Source: Vespa crabro (lineage: Eukaryota > Arthropoda > Insecta > Hymenoptera > Vespidae). From it: a stretch of 64,000 nt of DNA. The stretch is taken from positions 17,991,758 to 18,055,757 of the forward strand of contig NC_060955.1 of the NCBI RefSeq assembly GCF_910589235.1. The letters run 5' to 3'. Position 1 is the first letter of the stretch; each line of letters starts with the position of its first letter. Shown piece by piece: positions 1 to 11,337 of this stretch. The notes beneath the pieces are model-generated. The model saw nothing but the letters and a program-made list of their open reading frames with translations. It was not told the origin of the DNA and did no database searches. The translations under genes and the position numbers were made by a program.

Positions 1-1312
1 ATTGCATTCGATAGCTACGGATCGCCATCGTTTATTTAGAAAACGCGCGAGCGCGAAAGCTGAGCGAACGAAACAGAAACGAGGAGAAAAAAAATTCGTG
101 TTGTACCATTCATAGGTCGAAATAAAATGGTCAATAACATCGTAAGTTGGAAATAAAGACGTAAAAGCGGACAGATTCTATAGCGATATACGATATTACA
201 TGATTGTACCTGAATCTCGAAGATCTCGTTTTTATGATGACAACAAATTTCCATTTTTATCGATCTAAAGCTGAAAAACAAACTCTCCGTGGTATATCTA
301 TCTATCAAAAAATATTTTCTTACTATACGAATTGAAGAGTATTGGTTCTTCCTTCAAACATGCTCGTTGATAATTTTTTATATTTCTATCGTCATACATA
401 TTTAATTTTATATAAATATATTTATATTATATTACATTTGTATTTGTTACTTGTCTCATTCGATCGATTATTCATTGCTTCTCAATTAATATGATTGTTA
501 AATTTTCAAAGGTTCGTACGTATATCAAACAAAGAATCATATTTCGAATTATGAAACATGATCCTCTGATTTTGGCATTGTAAAAAGAATATTGTTAGGC
601 TTTTAATTGTTACAGAATATTCAAGCTTAAATTCAAAACGTTAAACTAAAAGTATATGCGAAAAATTTGAGCTCTGAATAAAAATAGCAAAGATTTTCTT
701 TGTGTTTTTGTATTTTTATTCAACAGTTAGCTGAACCAAAAGCTCAAATTATTCGCGAATGCTTCGTTACTTCCAAACGTAACGCATAACGAATGGACAA
801 TATATACATTTGTTATTTGAAAGTCTTCGATGTTATTTTTTTTTTTTTTCTAAAATTCTGGAAATAAGCTATTAACGATCGATCCTTTTTTTCTGGAAAT
901 AATCTATTAACATAAATAAATTTATCTAACTAATAGGAAAGGCCAATGACAATTAAATTTAATTATCTTTTAACATTTATTAGAAATTCGTTAGTCCCGA
1001 AAGTTATTTCTTTTTGGATTCTTTTGCATTCGGTCATTTTACAGAAACGAATAATAAGATAAAGGATCGAACAGAATGAAGGATATAGAATTAGGTAATT
1101 AGATTCAATCGATAAACACAGGTGCCAACTCTCAGCTCTCTTCCCATCTATCTCTACTTAGAAAGGAAAAGAAGGTAACAAAAGCAGAGTTCGTTAAAGT
1201 GAAAAAGAAAGATAGGAAGGAGCAGCATCGATACACTAAGGGACTTTGCCACATAATATTTTCAGCGGTCTAGAATGAGAAAAAAAAAGAAAAAAGATAA
1301 CTAGAAAGAGAA

Positions 1313-1315
<3 letters not shown>

Positions 1316-1349
<34 letters not shown>
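1316..1349. repeat. (AG)n microsatellite
   Basis: About 17 uninterrupted AG units. A second, interrupted GA-rich tract lies at about 1525-1596. Translated on the minus strand these give Ser/Leu-rich nonsense frames. Confidence 0.95.
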
Positions 1350-1352
<3 letters not shown>

Positions 1353-1909
1353 TCGCGAGCCGTTTGTTCGTTTTTCAAGAGAGAAACCGGCCGAGCATGC
1401 GATCTAATGTACATATATACACAGGCTGGCGAGTGATTGTCATTGAACATTGTTTATATGTAAATACGAGAAGCGATGAAATAAAAGAGGGAAGAGTAAA
1501 GAAAGGAAGAAAATAAAAGCGAAAAGAGAGAGAGAAAAAGAGAGAGAGAGAGAGAGTGGGAGAGAGAGAAAAGAGAGAGAGAGAGAGGAAGAGAAAGTGC
1601 AGAAGAAAGGATCTCATATACGGCCGGCGCGGTCTCGCGAGTATATTTTTGTAGTTTTGTATTTTGATGTGCTCTCTGAGCGAGATCCCCGTGCTTGCTC
1701 ACACCGAGAAAACGATAGGACGTTTGCAGGATGGCCGACAACGTCGACAATGAACGTGTTTAGCGTCGTTTCGTCAATCGATCGACATTTAGCGTATGCA
1801 CGAATTACGAATTATATTCAGTGGTACTCGCGTATATACATATGCTGTATACATATATGTACATGTTAAATACAAGCATAGGTATGTCTCTCTCTCTTTC
1901 TCTTTCTCT

Positions 1910-1918
<9 letters not shown>

Positions 1919-1959
<41 letters not shown>
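1919..1959. repeat. (TA)n microsatellite
   Basis: About 20 TA units, preceded by a CT-rich tract and followed by ATGT-type repeats up to about 2010. Confidence 0.95.
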
Positions 1960-1961
<2 letters not shown>

Positions 1962-2172
1962 GTAGATACAGGCATACTTATGTATGTATGTATGCGTACG
2001 TATGTATATACATCCAGCATAGCTCGCAATACAAAGCGTTAAAACCATAAATCTCGCCATCCAAATCGGCACACGTGTCTCGAATCACGAGCAATTCACT
2101 TTACTTACGCGTTGGCATTCGTAAGTGGTTAAATTATTCTGCCCGTCGATATCGATGCCGAAATTTCCTATC

Positions 2173-2173
2173 C

Positions 2174-2209
<36 letters not shown>

Positions 2210-2223
2210 GTCTGTCTGTCTGT

Positions 2224-2258
<35 letters not shown>

Positions 2259-2272
2259 CTTGCTTGCCTGCC
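2173..2272. repeat. Compound tetranucleotide microsatellite
   Basis: About 100 bp of tetramers that change unit without losing phase: TCTG, then a few TATC, then TCTG again, then CCTG, then CTTG and back to CCTG. Both overlapping plus-strand frames stay open through it and give CLSV- and LPAC-type repeats, which are artefacts of the tetramer. Confidence 0.95.
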
Positions 2273-5200
2273 AGCATACCTGCCACATCTTTTTCCGGAC
2301 ATTTCATCTTCGCGATATTTCAACTAACGAGATAGAAAACGAGATAGAGGGAAAAGGAGAGGAAGAGAGAGAGGATGGGAAAATGAAAGAATAAAAACGA
2401 GTTGGACGATTTTTGAGTGACGGTAAATGACGGTACTTGCAATGGATAAGGTTGCAAGTTCTACGACAAGAATAAGATTCTTTTCTTAAAATCTTACGGA
2501 TTTTAATATTACTTTATAAAGCTTTAAATTGTTTTCTTTAATTTTAAATCTTAAATAAGTCAGTTTTAAGAAACTTGTACTTTTATTAGACGATCGATTA
2601 CTTTCAAATGTTTATGAAGTTGATAATTATCTTTGAAATCATTTAAATTTAACCGAAGACATCTACGTTGTCTATTTAATCTCTATAAATATCTATTATC
2701 ACGATGTTAATTCAACGATAGATGAACGTAATATAACGGGAAGGGAACTTTGTACCATACGGGAATATAACTTTCTCGTCTGATGGTCTCGAAACGTAAT
2801 AATACACATTTCCTTGTCGTTAATCCGTCGTGTGTCTGGTCGTGACGCTCGTAATCGAGCGTGTATACGACGACGAGACGCTTGTACACGCAACTACAAT
2901 TATTATCGTGAGATACCTCGTTGTAGCAAGCTACCGTGGTATCAGAGAATCTCTCTCAACGACACAATTTACCAACGGACCCTTCTCGACTTCGAATCAA
3001 CATCCTTCGTCTTTCTTTTCTTTCCAATATCGTCCTTTACGATCAATCCTTTTTTCAATCCAATTTGCGATTTATTCACCTAAAATTGGCACTTAAGGAT
3101 ATCTTCTATTTGTTATTTGTTTCTTGATAGGATGATCCAGGATTGTAAATTCGATTCAAAAATAAAGGACGAAAAAATATGTCTATTATTATGGAAGCGA
3201 TCGATCGTTTTCTAAGAAAGTATAATATTACGATCAGTATTTTTACATTTCTAATAATGTCTCGGAAATATAAATATAACAGATTATTAAATAATGTAAC
3301 ATTCATATATTTATTTTATGAAGAATATTTCTTTTCAGTATCGTCAATTTATTAACGTATTTTTTAAGATAAATGATTTACCAAGTTAACTTTCCTTTCA
3401 CTCAGCTCATTAAGGGAACTCCATCATAATATAATTATGCTTTACCTGTCAACGTAGTTAAGAACTCATGTTATTTATTGAAACTATAAATTGTGCACGT
3501 CAGATACACCAAGTTCACAATTTGTTATCGATAGACGCGATTAGAGTTAACTGAGTGTTTAAAAAAAAAACGCAGTCTGAATTACCGTCCGCAATAACCG
3601 ATCCAACTCGATACTTATTGTTAGACATATTTAATATTTAATTAATAACGGAGGAGAAATCGTTAATCTGTTTTTGACGAATTAAAAAATTCATGTTTTC
3701 ATAATAAAACTCTGGCGTTTCATATAACAAAAAGGATCCTCAATTGAGAAAATTTCATTCTGTTTAATTAATATATTTAAATGAACATACATATTCATTT
3801 TCAATGTTAGAGACGGTTTACGTTAAAAACTATTTTTAAAAAATTTCAATGCGATAAAACTTTAATTGTCCTAATGACTGATACTTCAAAATGTACGTTA
3901 ATTGGCCAATCAAGGACAATCTTACAATTAGTATTGAAAGCTATTATATGCTAAAGTACACTATAATATACTTCCATAATCAAAAGTCGATCCACGTTTT
4001 ATCCTTTATTTTAATATCAAATTATTTCATAGTGATCATCGTTATATCGATTTTCTGCTCTATAAAGATCGATGTTCCTTCATTAAAATGTATTAAAAAT
4101 TAAAATATAATTTCTTATATTTTCTAAAAAAGAAAAAGGAATTGCGTTGATTGCGTTACGAGAAGTTCGCAAAAATATTTAATTATAGTCCTTTATGACG
4201 ATAACTTTATCCATTCGATAAAGGAAAACGTATCTGCCTATACATATAATTAATGATAAAAATCTTACAGGCGATTGAAACAAATTCAATCGGCCAATTA
4301 ATTAAAATAACTTATAGATGAAGGAACATATGGACGTAAAATAAAACTATAATAGAGTGCGTGCGAGCGAGCGTGCGTGCGTGAGAGAGAGACAGAGAAA
4401 GAGACTCTGTGTTTTTTCGCCAATACACACATCACACACAACACATACACACACACACACACAAACACTAATATACCCTGTGGATATAAAAAAAAAAACG
4501 ATAATTTTACTATGAAACGTTGTACAATATTAGTTTTAATCGTGTGTAATACTTCGTAGAGCGTGTAGTTTTCTAAGTGTCTGCTCGCTGAACGATTACG
4601 TAAATCGTGTGTCCTAATTGTCGTCGTTGAAACATTGCCTAATCAATTCTATTGTTGCGCTTAGAAGACGAATGAAAAGGAAAAAAAAGTGATAACGTAA
4701 CGTAAACCGTGAAAAATGAAAAAGAACCAATATAAAAGAAAAAGAAAAAAAAAATTTTACGTACGCGTCGAGACATTAAAAAATTGTTGTAACAGTGTCT
4801 CGTCGAATATACGAATGTGTGTTCCGAATTAATCCTTGTGTTAGTTGCGGACAAGGTTAGTAGTGCGTCATGCCGAAAGAGCGATACGAGTGGACGCGTT
4901 TCTGTGGATCAGTCGTGTCCAACTGAGTTTGTCTCAATCGATTAATAATAATAATAATTATTAATAATAATTATATATATATATATATTATATTAATTAT
5001 TACGAACGAGGTCATGCGCGAATGGGTGACTTACTCGTCAAAGGATATTTTCGTATCTCGTACGGTCTCTTGTTGCAGTAATGTACAGGATAAAAACACT
5101 TTATACATGCTTTTATCGAAAGCGTAAAGTCAGAATAATTAATATGAATGTAAATGATTTATATTTACGTTTTACGGCATAGATAACGATCTTTAATAGG

Positions 5201-5494
5201 AAATGTAACATTGATATTTACTTTTCCGCCATATTTAAACGTGAATATAGGAAAGAAAAAGACATTAAACGAAACCGATTTTAGCCGATAGTTTTCGGTA
5301 TTAATTCTTACGATTCTTATATCGAAAAATATCTTTTATGTCAATTTTTAGTAATGTTGCCATCATTACTAATACTTATTTTTATTAATTATTATAATAC
5401 GTAATCGTGTTCATTGTCATCATCATCATCATTGATGTCACTGTCATAATTCCAACATTTTTACGTTACATTGTTACTATGTCATTTTTTCACA

Positions 5495-5500
5495 TTTATT
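5495..5500 (-). promoter_or_regulatory. Candidate poly(A) signal of LARGE
   Basis: This is the first canonical AATAAA on the minus strand found below the LARGE stop codon, about 470 nt downstream. If used, it gives a 3' UTR of roughly half a kilobase. Variant signals closer to the stop cannot be excluded. Confidence 0.35.
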
Positions 5501-5967
5501 TATACAAATGTTTATACTACATTATCTTTTGATAAAAAAAAAAAAAAAAACTTGTTTTTGTAAGAGAGAATGATGTCGAACGAATTGTGTAGAATTCAGT
5601 ATATAATTTTTAAGTCGAATATAATTTTTAGGTACTGTAAGGAAGGCGCTGTATATATTATACATATTTTATAAATAAAATATTTAGTGTAACTGTAATA
5701 TTACGATACTGTACTGAAGGCACTGTTCTGTACACACCACTACATAGATTAAAATTTTAATAAATATTTCCCAACCCTATATATACAGTCGATCTTACAA
5801 CGATTGATTTTTTAAACACTTTTCTAACCTTTTAATATTCATCCAGAAAAGATAGAAAATTGTTTATATCTTACAGAATATATTTACTCAATTAAAAAAA
5901 AAAAAAAATAACTATAATTCTCGCGGTCTCCGCACGTCGTTTGAAAATAATATTAAAATATAATATT

Positions 5968-8900
5968 TTAATGGGGTTTAGCAGGTCCCACAATTTTGTC
6001 CTCTTTAATAATAATTCGCTTATGTTTCGATAATGCATCAGCACCATATTTCGCCATTAATTCATCGACAAATTGATCCTTTAATTTCTTTAAACACCTG
6101 AAAAGTAAAAAACTATCATACTATAGATTATTTATTTATTAAATGCATTCCAGATCATTTTAACAAGATATCATGGCTCCAACGTAATTTGCGATACCTA
6201 TTGAAAATAAGTATTTAAATATTATCGAAGTCACCATGTTTCAAGATTTGAAGAATTGTAACCATCGTATTTAAGAAACAATATAATTAAATTCATATCA
6301 CCTTCTATAAATAGAGTCTGTTCTAAATTTCCCGATGTCTAAACTTGGAGCGTGTGGTCGATGAATAATGAAGCTGTCCGGTAGAACAATATACCTATAT
6401 AAAATGTTGATTTTTTACGTATTCTTTATCATACTTTACAGGCAAAAGACAATCTATTAAATTACATAACGCGTAGGTCTCGAAAAATTGTATCGTCAAG
6501 TTACATAAAGGTTAATAGTATATTCTCTTATTAAAGACAATTATCTTACTTAAAATCGAGTGCTGTAAGATGAGTGATGTAAGAAACTTTATTCCATCCA
6601 AATCCAATGAATCGCGTATCGTATTTAGGCGCGAATTGGGAAACCACGATGTAAGGTTCGAAATCAGGTTCCCAAAATATCTAAAATAATATTCAATGAA
6701 GATTACGATTCTCTGATAAATTTTACAAAACCTACTTCATAAGGTTCAGTTGCATTTCTCCATAAACTAAAATTCGTTGCTGCATGTCCTTGAGTCCAAA
6801 CATGATAACGAAACGTATAGAGAATACCACGCTTGAGAAATTTCAAGAGCTCTTCCTTGTCAGCAGGAAACGTAAACCTGAAATAAAAGTAAAACCATTA
6901 CCTTATTGAATTTTACTGATTGATGTTAATTAAATGCAAAATTACCTATATCGTTCGGTTTCAAAAGCAGGCACGATTAAAGCTATTTTGTGTGTTGTCT
7001 CCATGTGTAAATTTTTAATATGCTTCATAATGTTTTCGTAAAGGCCGTATTGTGGTAAAAAGTCAACGTCAAGTTGAAATACATAAGGCGTCGATACATA
7101 CGACATAGCTATATTTCTTAAGTAATTAATTGGATAAAGTTCCTAAATAAAGAATATATGTTTAAGATGTTTTTATTAAGCTTTGAATATTAACTGAATG
7201 CATATTGAAATGGCAAAGAGAAAAGTGAAAAGTTTCGATAATATTGAAGGAGTAAATGAATAATATTAATATTTATACCCCTTCTTTATACACAATGTGA
7301 TAGGCAATATTTTTCCTTTTTCGCAATTCCGGGGATCCACGTACATATACCAAAAAATTTTGTACTTCGGCATCGGTAAGATAAAGTGCTACACTTATTG
7401 TTCCCGGCCAATGTTTCGAAAGTTGTTCTAAAAGAGGCACTCGTTCTATACTGCATTGAGTGGCTAATACAATGTCTGTAGACATATATACATTATATTG
7501 ATATTCGAGAATAAAATAATGCGTTCTGTACATCATCCTTGCAGCTTTGTTAAATTCTCGACAAGGATCTGATTCGTCATACTATAAAACGAGAGGCGAG
7601 CGAACGTAAGAATAATAAAAATTTTCATCGAATTTTCAGATAAAAGAACTTACTATCAAAATATTTGTACGTTTATCACAACCAAATAAGCGTTTTCGTA
7701 AAAGATTCCCATCCATCTCTAAGAACATCCTATGCAATTTAAGGAATTGATCTGCGTGCTTATTATTTACATCTTGCTTCCGAGGTGAATTCCAATGAAT
7801 TATCTGAAAGGATAGATTGATCAAAGTTACGCTAGATCATTTAAAAGAAATATCACAACAACGTACATTTAAATGATCTCCTCTTTGATAACAAGATTCG
7901 CTGGTGGTATGATCACTGAGTTGGACGTTCCAGGTACAATCTATCTTAAAAATAATATCCGGATGCTCTTTAATAACGGCATTTATTATATCTTGATCGG
8001 CCAAACTGGTCTCCTTTATATAATTTAAGATCCCCTTTGTGGTGTTCACCCACAATTCTTTAAATCTTCTAGTGCGCAATCGTTGTAAATGCATCAGCAT
8101 AACGCCGCTATTGAAGCCTCTACCTAACGCCGGCCAAGGTTGTTGACCGTACGACAAGGACTTTAGATACCACCTACTTTGATTTTCCGCTAAGCCTAAC
8201 GTTTGATTAGGCGTGAATTTCTCGAAGACTTTCCAAAGGACACTCACGTCGTTTAAGATGGTCACGTCAGTATCAAGGATGAGAACCTTGCTCTCATCTA
8301 ACGCCTCAGGTAATATTAATTTTAATAGGCCGTAAACTCCGGAATAATGTCTGTTTGGTATCCATGATACCTTCGGCACCCATCGTTCGGCAGGATAATA
8401 TGATACTATGACTGTAATCGTTAAAGGAATCACTATTAGATTTTCATTAAAAAAGTTTATTGCTCTTTGCGATCGTAAGAATCGTTAATCATGGCTCGGA
8501 CTATAATTGAGTAGATCATTTTAGAAATTAATCTTCTTTCGTCTATCTTAAATCTTCTATCTAACAAAAAAAGCAAACCGATTTATTATATATAAATCAA
8601 TTTTTATATATTTCTTTTTATCTCAATCTAATTAGAAAATTATATATAGACGGAAAAATATATATGAACGATCTAATCATGACTACAGCCTTCACCTTTA
8701 TATAAAAATTTCGCGTATTGCAATAATGAACGTTTACTGACCACTTGGCAAATCCCATGTTTTAAATAATGTAGTGAGCGTTCTTTTTGCTATTTCATCT
8801 ACGAGCAAGTGAAAGTGCAGTGGTTTTGTACGATGATACAAGATCGACTTTACTACCGTAACCAATGAAAATGTTGAATTATATCCGGCACATACCATGG

Positions 8901-9559
8901 CAATGTGTATAAATTCACACTTAACCTTGAAACAAACTATATTTAACTGCTATGGGTTAAATTATTGGAAAGTTATTTGTTTTGATGACCCTTTACACTC
9001 GGTTCGTGCTATTTTCTTTGTAAAATATCTTGAAAATTTAGAATTTTTAAATGTAATCAGAATTCTAATGGTGTTGTACTTATAATAACATATTACTCGT
9101 ATGATCAATTAAAAGTTACGATAAAAATGAATAATTGCGTGAAAATTTCATATCGGAATTTCGATCTATAATTAATTTCGCATTTGAAATAGTCTAAAAT
9201 TGATTTCTACCTACTACGTGCTATTTATGTTGATAATGTCGAGTGCAAAGGGTTCCAATTTTTACCAATTTACCTCCGCGATTCTATTTGATAATTGAAC
9301 TTTCATAGTCGATTCTCGTAAATTCTTCTTATGTACATCGACCGATAACGATTGCATTTTTCCTTGCTTTATTGGAATGCCGCTCTCCGCAACAGGAACT
9401 GTAACGTTATAATAAAACATCCGTGTGCATCCTAAGATATTGACCCAATATGGTAAGTTAAAAACCATGAAATGTATTACCATTAAAAAACAAATATAGG
9501 TAGAAAATTATTAATACTATTAGAATGCCAAATAAACATCCTAACCATGATCGAGCCAT
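5968..9559 (-). CDS. LARGE1: LARGE xylosyl- and glucuronyltransferase
   Basis: A type II Golgi enzyme with two glycosyltransferase domains. In the known family it builds the xylose-glucuronate polymer (matriglycan) on dystroglycan. Eleven coding exons (minus): 9481-9559, 9274-9431, 8742-8925, 7867-8411, 7654-7803, 7279-7581, 6946-7142, 6736-6877, 6550-6680, 6302-6394, 5968-6097. All introns are GT-AG and phases close to a 703-residue protein (vertebrate LARGE1 is about 756). A signal anchor spans residues 6-25. The GT8 xylosyltransferase domain covers about 82-355, with DTD at 187-189 and WNVQLSDHT and IIHWNSP blocks. The GT49 glucuronyltransferase domain covers about 385-690, with DVD at 498-500 and FRYHVWTQGHAATNF. 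I chose the start MARSWLGCLFG because a splice acceptor lies just upstream at 9636-9637. The frame stays open above it to an ATG at 9649, but that ATG falls inside the acceptor tract. Both catalytic motifs are intact. Confidence 0.95.
8926..9273 (-). other. LARGE intron 2
   Basis: This 348-bp intron separates the stem exon from the first GT8 exon. It has a GTAAAT donor and a TTTCAAG acceptor. Nothing else was seen in it; the plus-strand frame at 8897-9085 overlaps the exon edge and is a shadow. Confidence 0.85.
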
Positions 9560-9635
9560 TGTAGTATGCCAAACATATTTAACGCTACGTCCTATGATGT
9601 TGAATAACTTAATTTTAGAAGAATTCTTTTGATAT
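9560..9635 (-). other. LARGE 5' UTR part of first coding exon
   Basis: On the minus strand a pyrimidine-rich acceptor (TTTTTCTACAG) ends at 9636. The exon therefore runs 9635-9481 and is preceded by at least one noncoding exon that I did not locate. The frame is open through this piece, so a longer N-terminus encoded by an upstream exon is possible but would be unusual for the family. Confidence 0.6.
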
Positions 9636-9649
9636 CTGTAGAAAAACAT

Positions 9650-9865
9650 CGTTCATAAAACAGAGGAAAAATTAGTTATTTATATTTGTAAATGTTATAA
9701 ATCAATGATATAATAAAACTGATATAAAAATATAATATTTTAACGCATATAAAGTTACTAGTTCTTCTTACGATCTCCCGTATATAAAAAACTTATAAAA
9801 ACTTTGTAAACAAATATAAATAAATGTAAAATATAAATAAAATGAATGTAACTAAATTTATCATT

Positions 9866-9910
<45 letters not shown>

Positions 9911-11156
9911 CATGTATACATATGTATCTATTCATATATATACATATATATGTATATATACATATGTATAATGAATATATAAATATGTATATATGTATAT
10001 ATGAATATATAAATATGTATATATACGTATGTATATACACAATGAATATATACATATGTATGTACATATACACACATATTTATAACACCGATGTTATATT
10101 TGCCGGCTACATATGTCGTGAAACTTTTGTTTGATCTATATATAGTACTGACTACTTCGTGCCAAGCTCGGCGGGACATATAGCTTTGACAGCGGACTGT
10201 GTGACATTATTCGACACGCGCTACCGATAACAATTCTAACATAACAAAATTAAACTGACACTGATTATCGATAGTAAGTTGGTTTATTACATACCCGTCG
10301 CTATAACCAGGATTTATTAGTTCGTTGTCATCCAAATTATCTCATAAGTTCGATGAATGTTTTGAACAAAAGTTGTAACGTTTTATTCGAAAATTTTTGC
10401 CACGCAAAATATAATAACACTCATAATTCGTAACTGGCCACCGCAAGTGTACATTTATATTTTAACATGCAACACGGTTCGTATACACAATGTGTGTCAC
10501 AAATGAAATAAATTGCCGTAATTACTCGTAACAATGAACAACCGTGAAATAACGTGCATCCTAAACAGCTCGAGAGTGAGAGAGAGCAGGAAGCCCGACG
10601 TAAATAGTTTAATCATTGACTACCGGAATAGTAGAGCGAATACTACATTTAAAATACGTTTGATCTCGACTACTAACTCGGTCGATAATTCCACTTTCTT
10701 CTGATACATTATACGGCCGATAGGAGGTGAGAATTATATCACCGATAAAAACATGGTAATAATGACTATTTCAGAAATGATATAAAAAATATGATATCAT
10801 CTTTGATATATTTTTTATTGTTTTCATATTCTCTTTATTAATAAGAATTTATAATCTATTATATTGTCGCAACAATCTACATAATTTACAATATTACATA
10901 TGAATTATAAATTAAGAAACCTATTTATATACATATATGTATATCTAATTCTAGATTCGTCGGAGATCTGTTTGTAATAAAAAAACAAAAGAGTAAAAAA
11001 AAGACATTACGATCGGTGGTTGTCTAAATTATGTCCTTGTGACTTCCTTTTTTTTTTTTCTTTTTTAATTTAAAAATATATAGCTCTTAGAAAAAACTAC
11101 GGTTTGTATTTGTGATATATATTATTATAATTATAATGAAAAATGGTCATGTTAAT
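9650..11156. other. Intergenic region between mesh and LARGE
   Basis: This holds the upstream region and any unlocated 5' exon of LARGE, and the tail of the mesh-B 3' UTR. A (TA)n and ATGT-type tract fills about 9868-10080, and all frames over it are repeat artefacts. No other gene was seen. Confidence 0.6.
9868..10080. repeat. (TA)n plus TATG/ATAC repeat tract
   Basis: About 18 TA units, then roughly 170 bp of imperfect ATATGTAT/ATACATAT sequence open in several frames on both strands (Tyr/Ile-rich nonsense). Confidence 0.9.
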
Positions 11157-11162
11157 TTTATT
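11157..11162 (-). promoter_or_regulatory. Candidate poly(A) signal, mesh isoform B
   Basis: AATAAA on the minus strand, about 176 nt past the stop codon of the distal mesh 3' end. Confidence 0.45.
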
Positions 11163-11337
11163 AAATAAATGTTATCGTGTATGAATATTAGAACTGTTAT
11201 ATTAATATTCTAATTCGCTTTAAATTCAATGAATAATTGTTAAGAATGAATTGTTACGAAAGAGCGAATGATATAATGCGAATTCGAAAGATGCGCTGAC
11301 CTGATGCAATGATAGGCGATATTGAAAATTATTCGTT

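Larger units (their letters stand above)
1..5490. other. Non-genic stretch, no gene recognised
   Basis: No open frame here looks coding. The few long frames are low complexity or have no recognisable composition or motif. The stretch holds (GA)n, (TA)n, compound tetranucleotide and (CA)n repeats, listed separately where large, in an otherwise AT-rich background. A distal part of the LARGE 3' UTR may reach into its upper end. Confidence 0.6.

Noticed and set aside
1375..1750. Leu/Ser-rich open frames on the minus strand
   Set aside because: They run through (GA)n tracts; the residues simply mirror the repeat.
2075..2394. Two overlapping plus-strand frames with CLSV and LPAC repeats
   Set aside because: They are products of the tetranucleotide microsatellite, open in more than one frame, with no start context or domain.
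9481..9649. Alternative LARGE start MFFYRYQKNSS 30 codons upstream
   Set aside because: That ATG lies inside a pyrimidine-rich splice acceptor (TTTTTCTACAG); the family starts close to the signal anchor.
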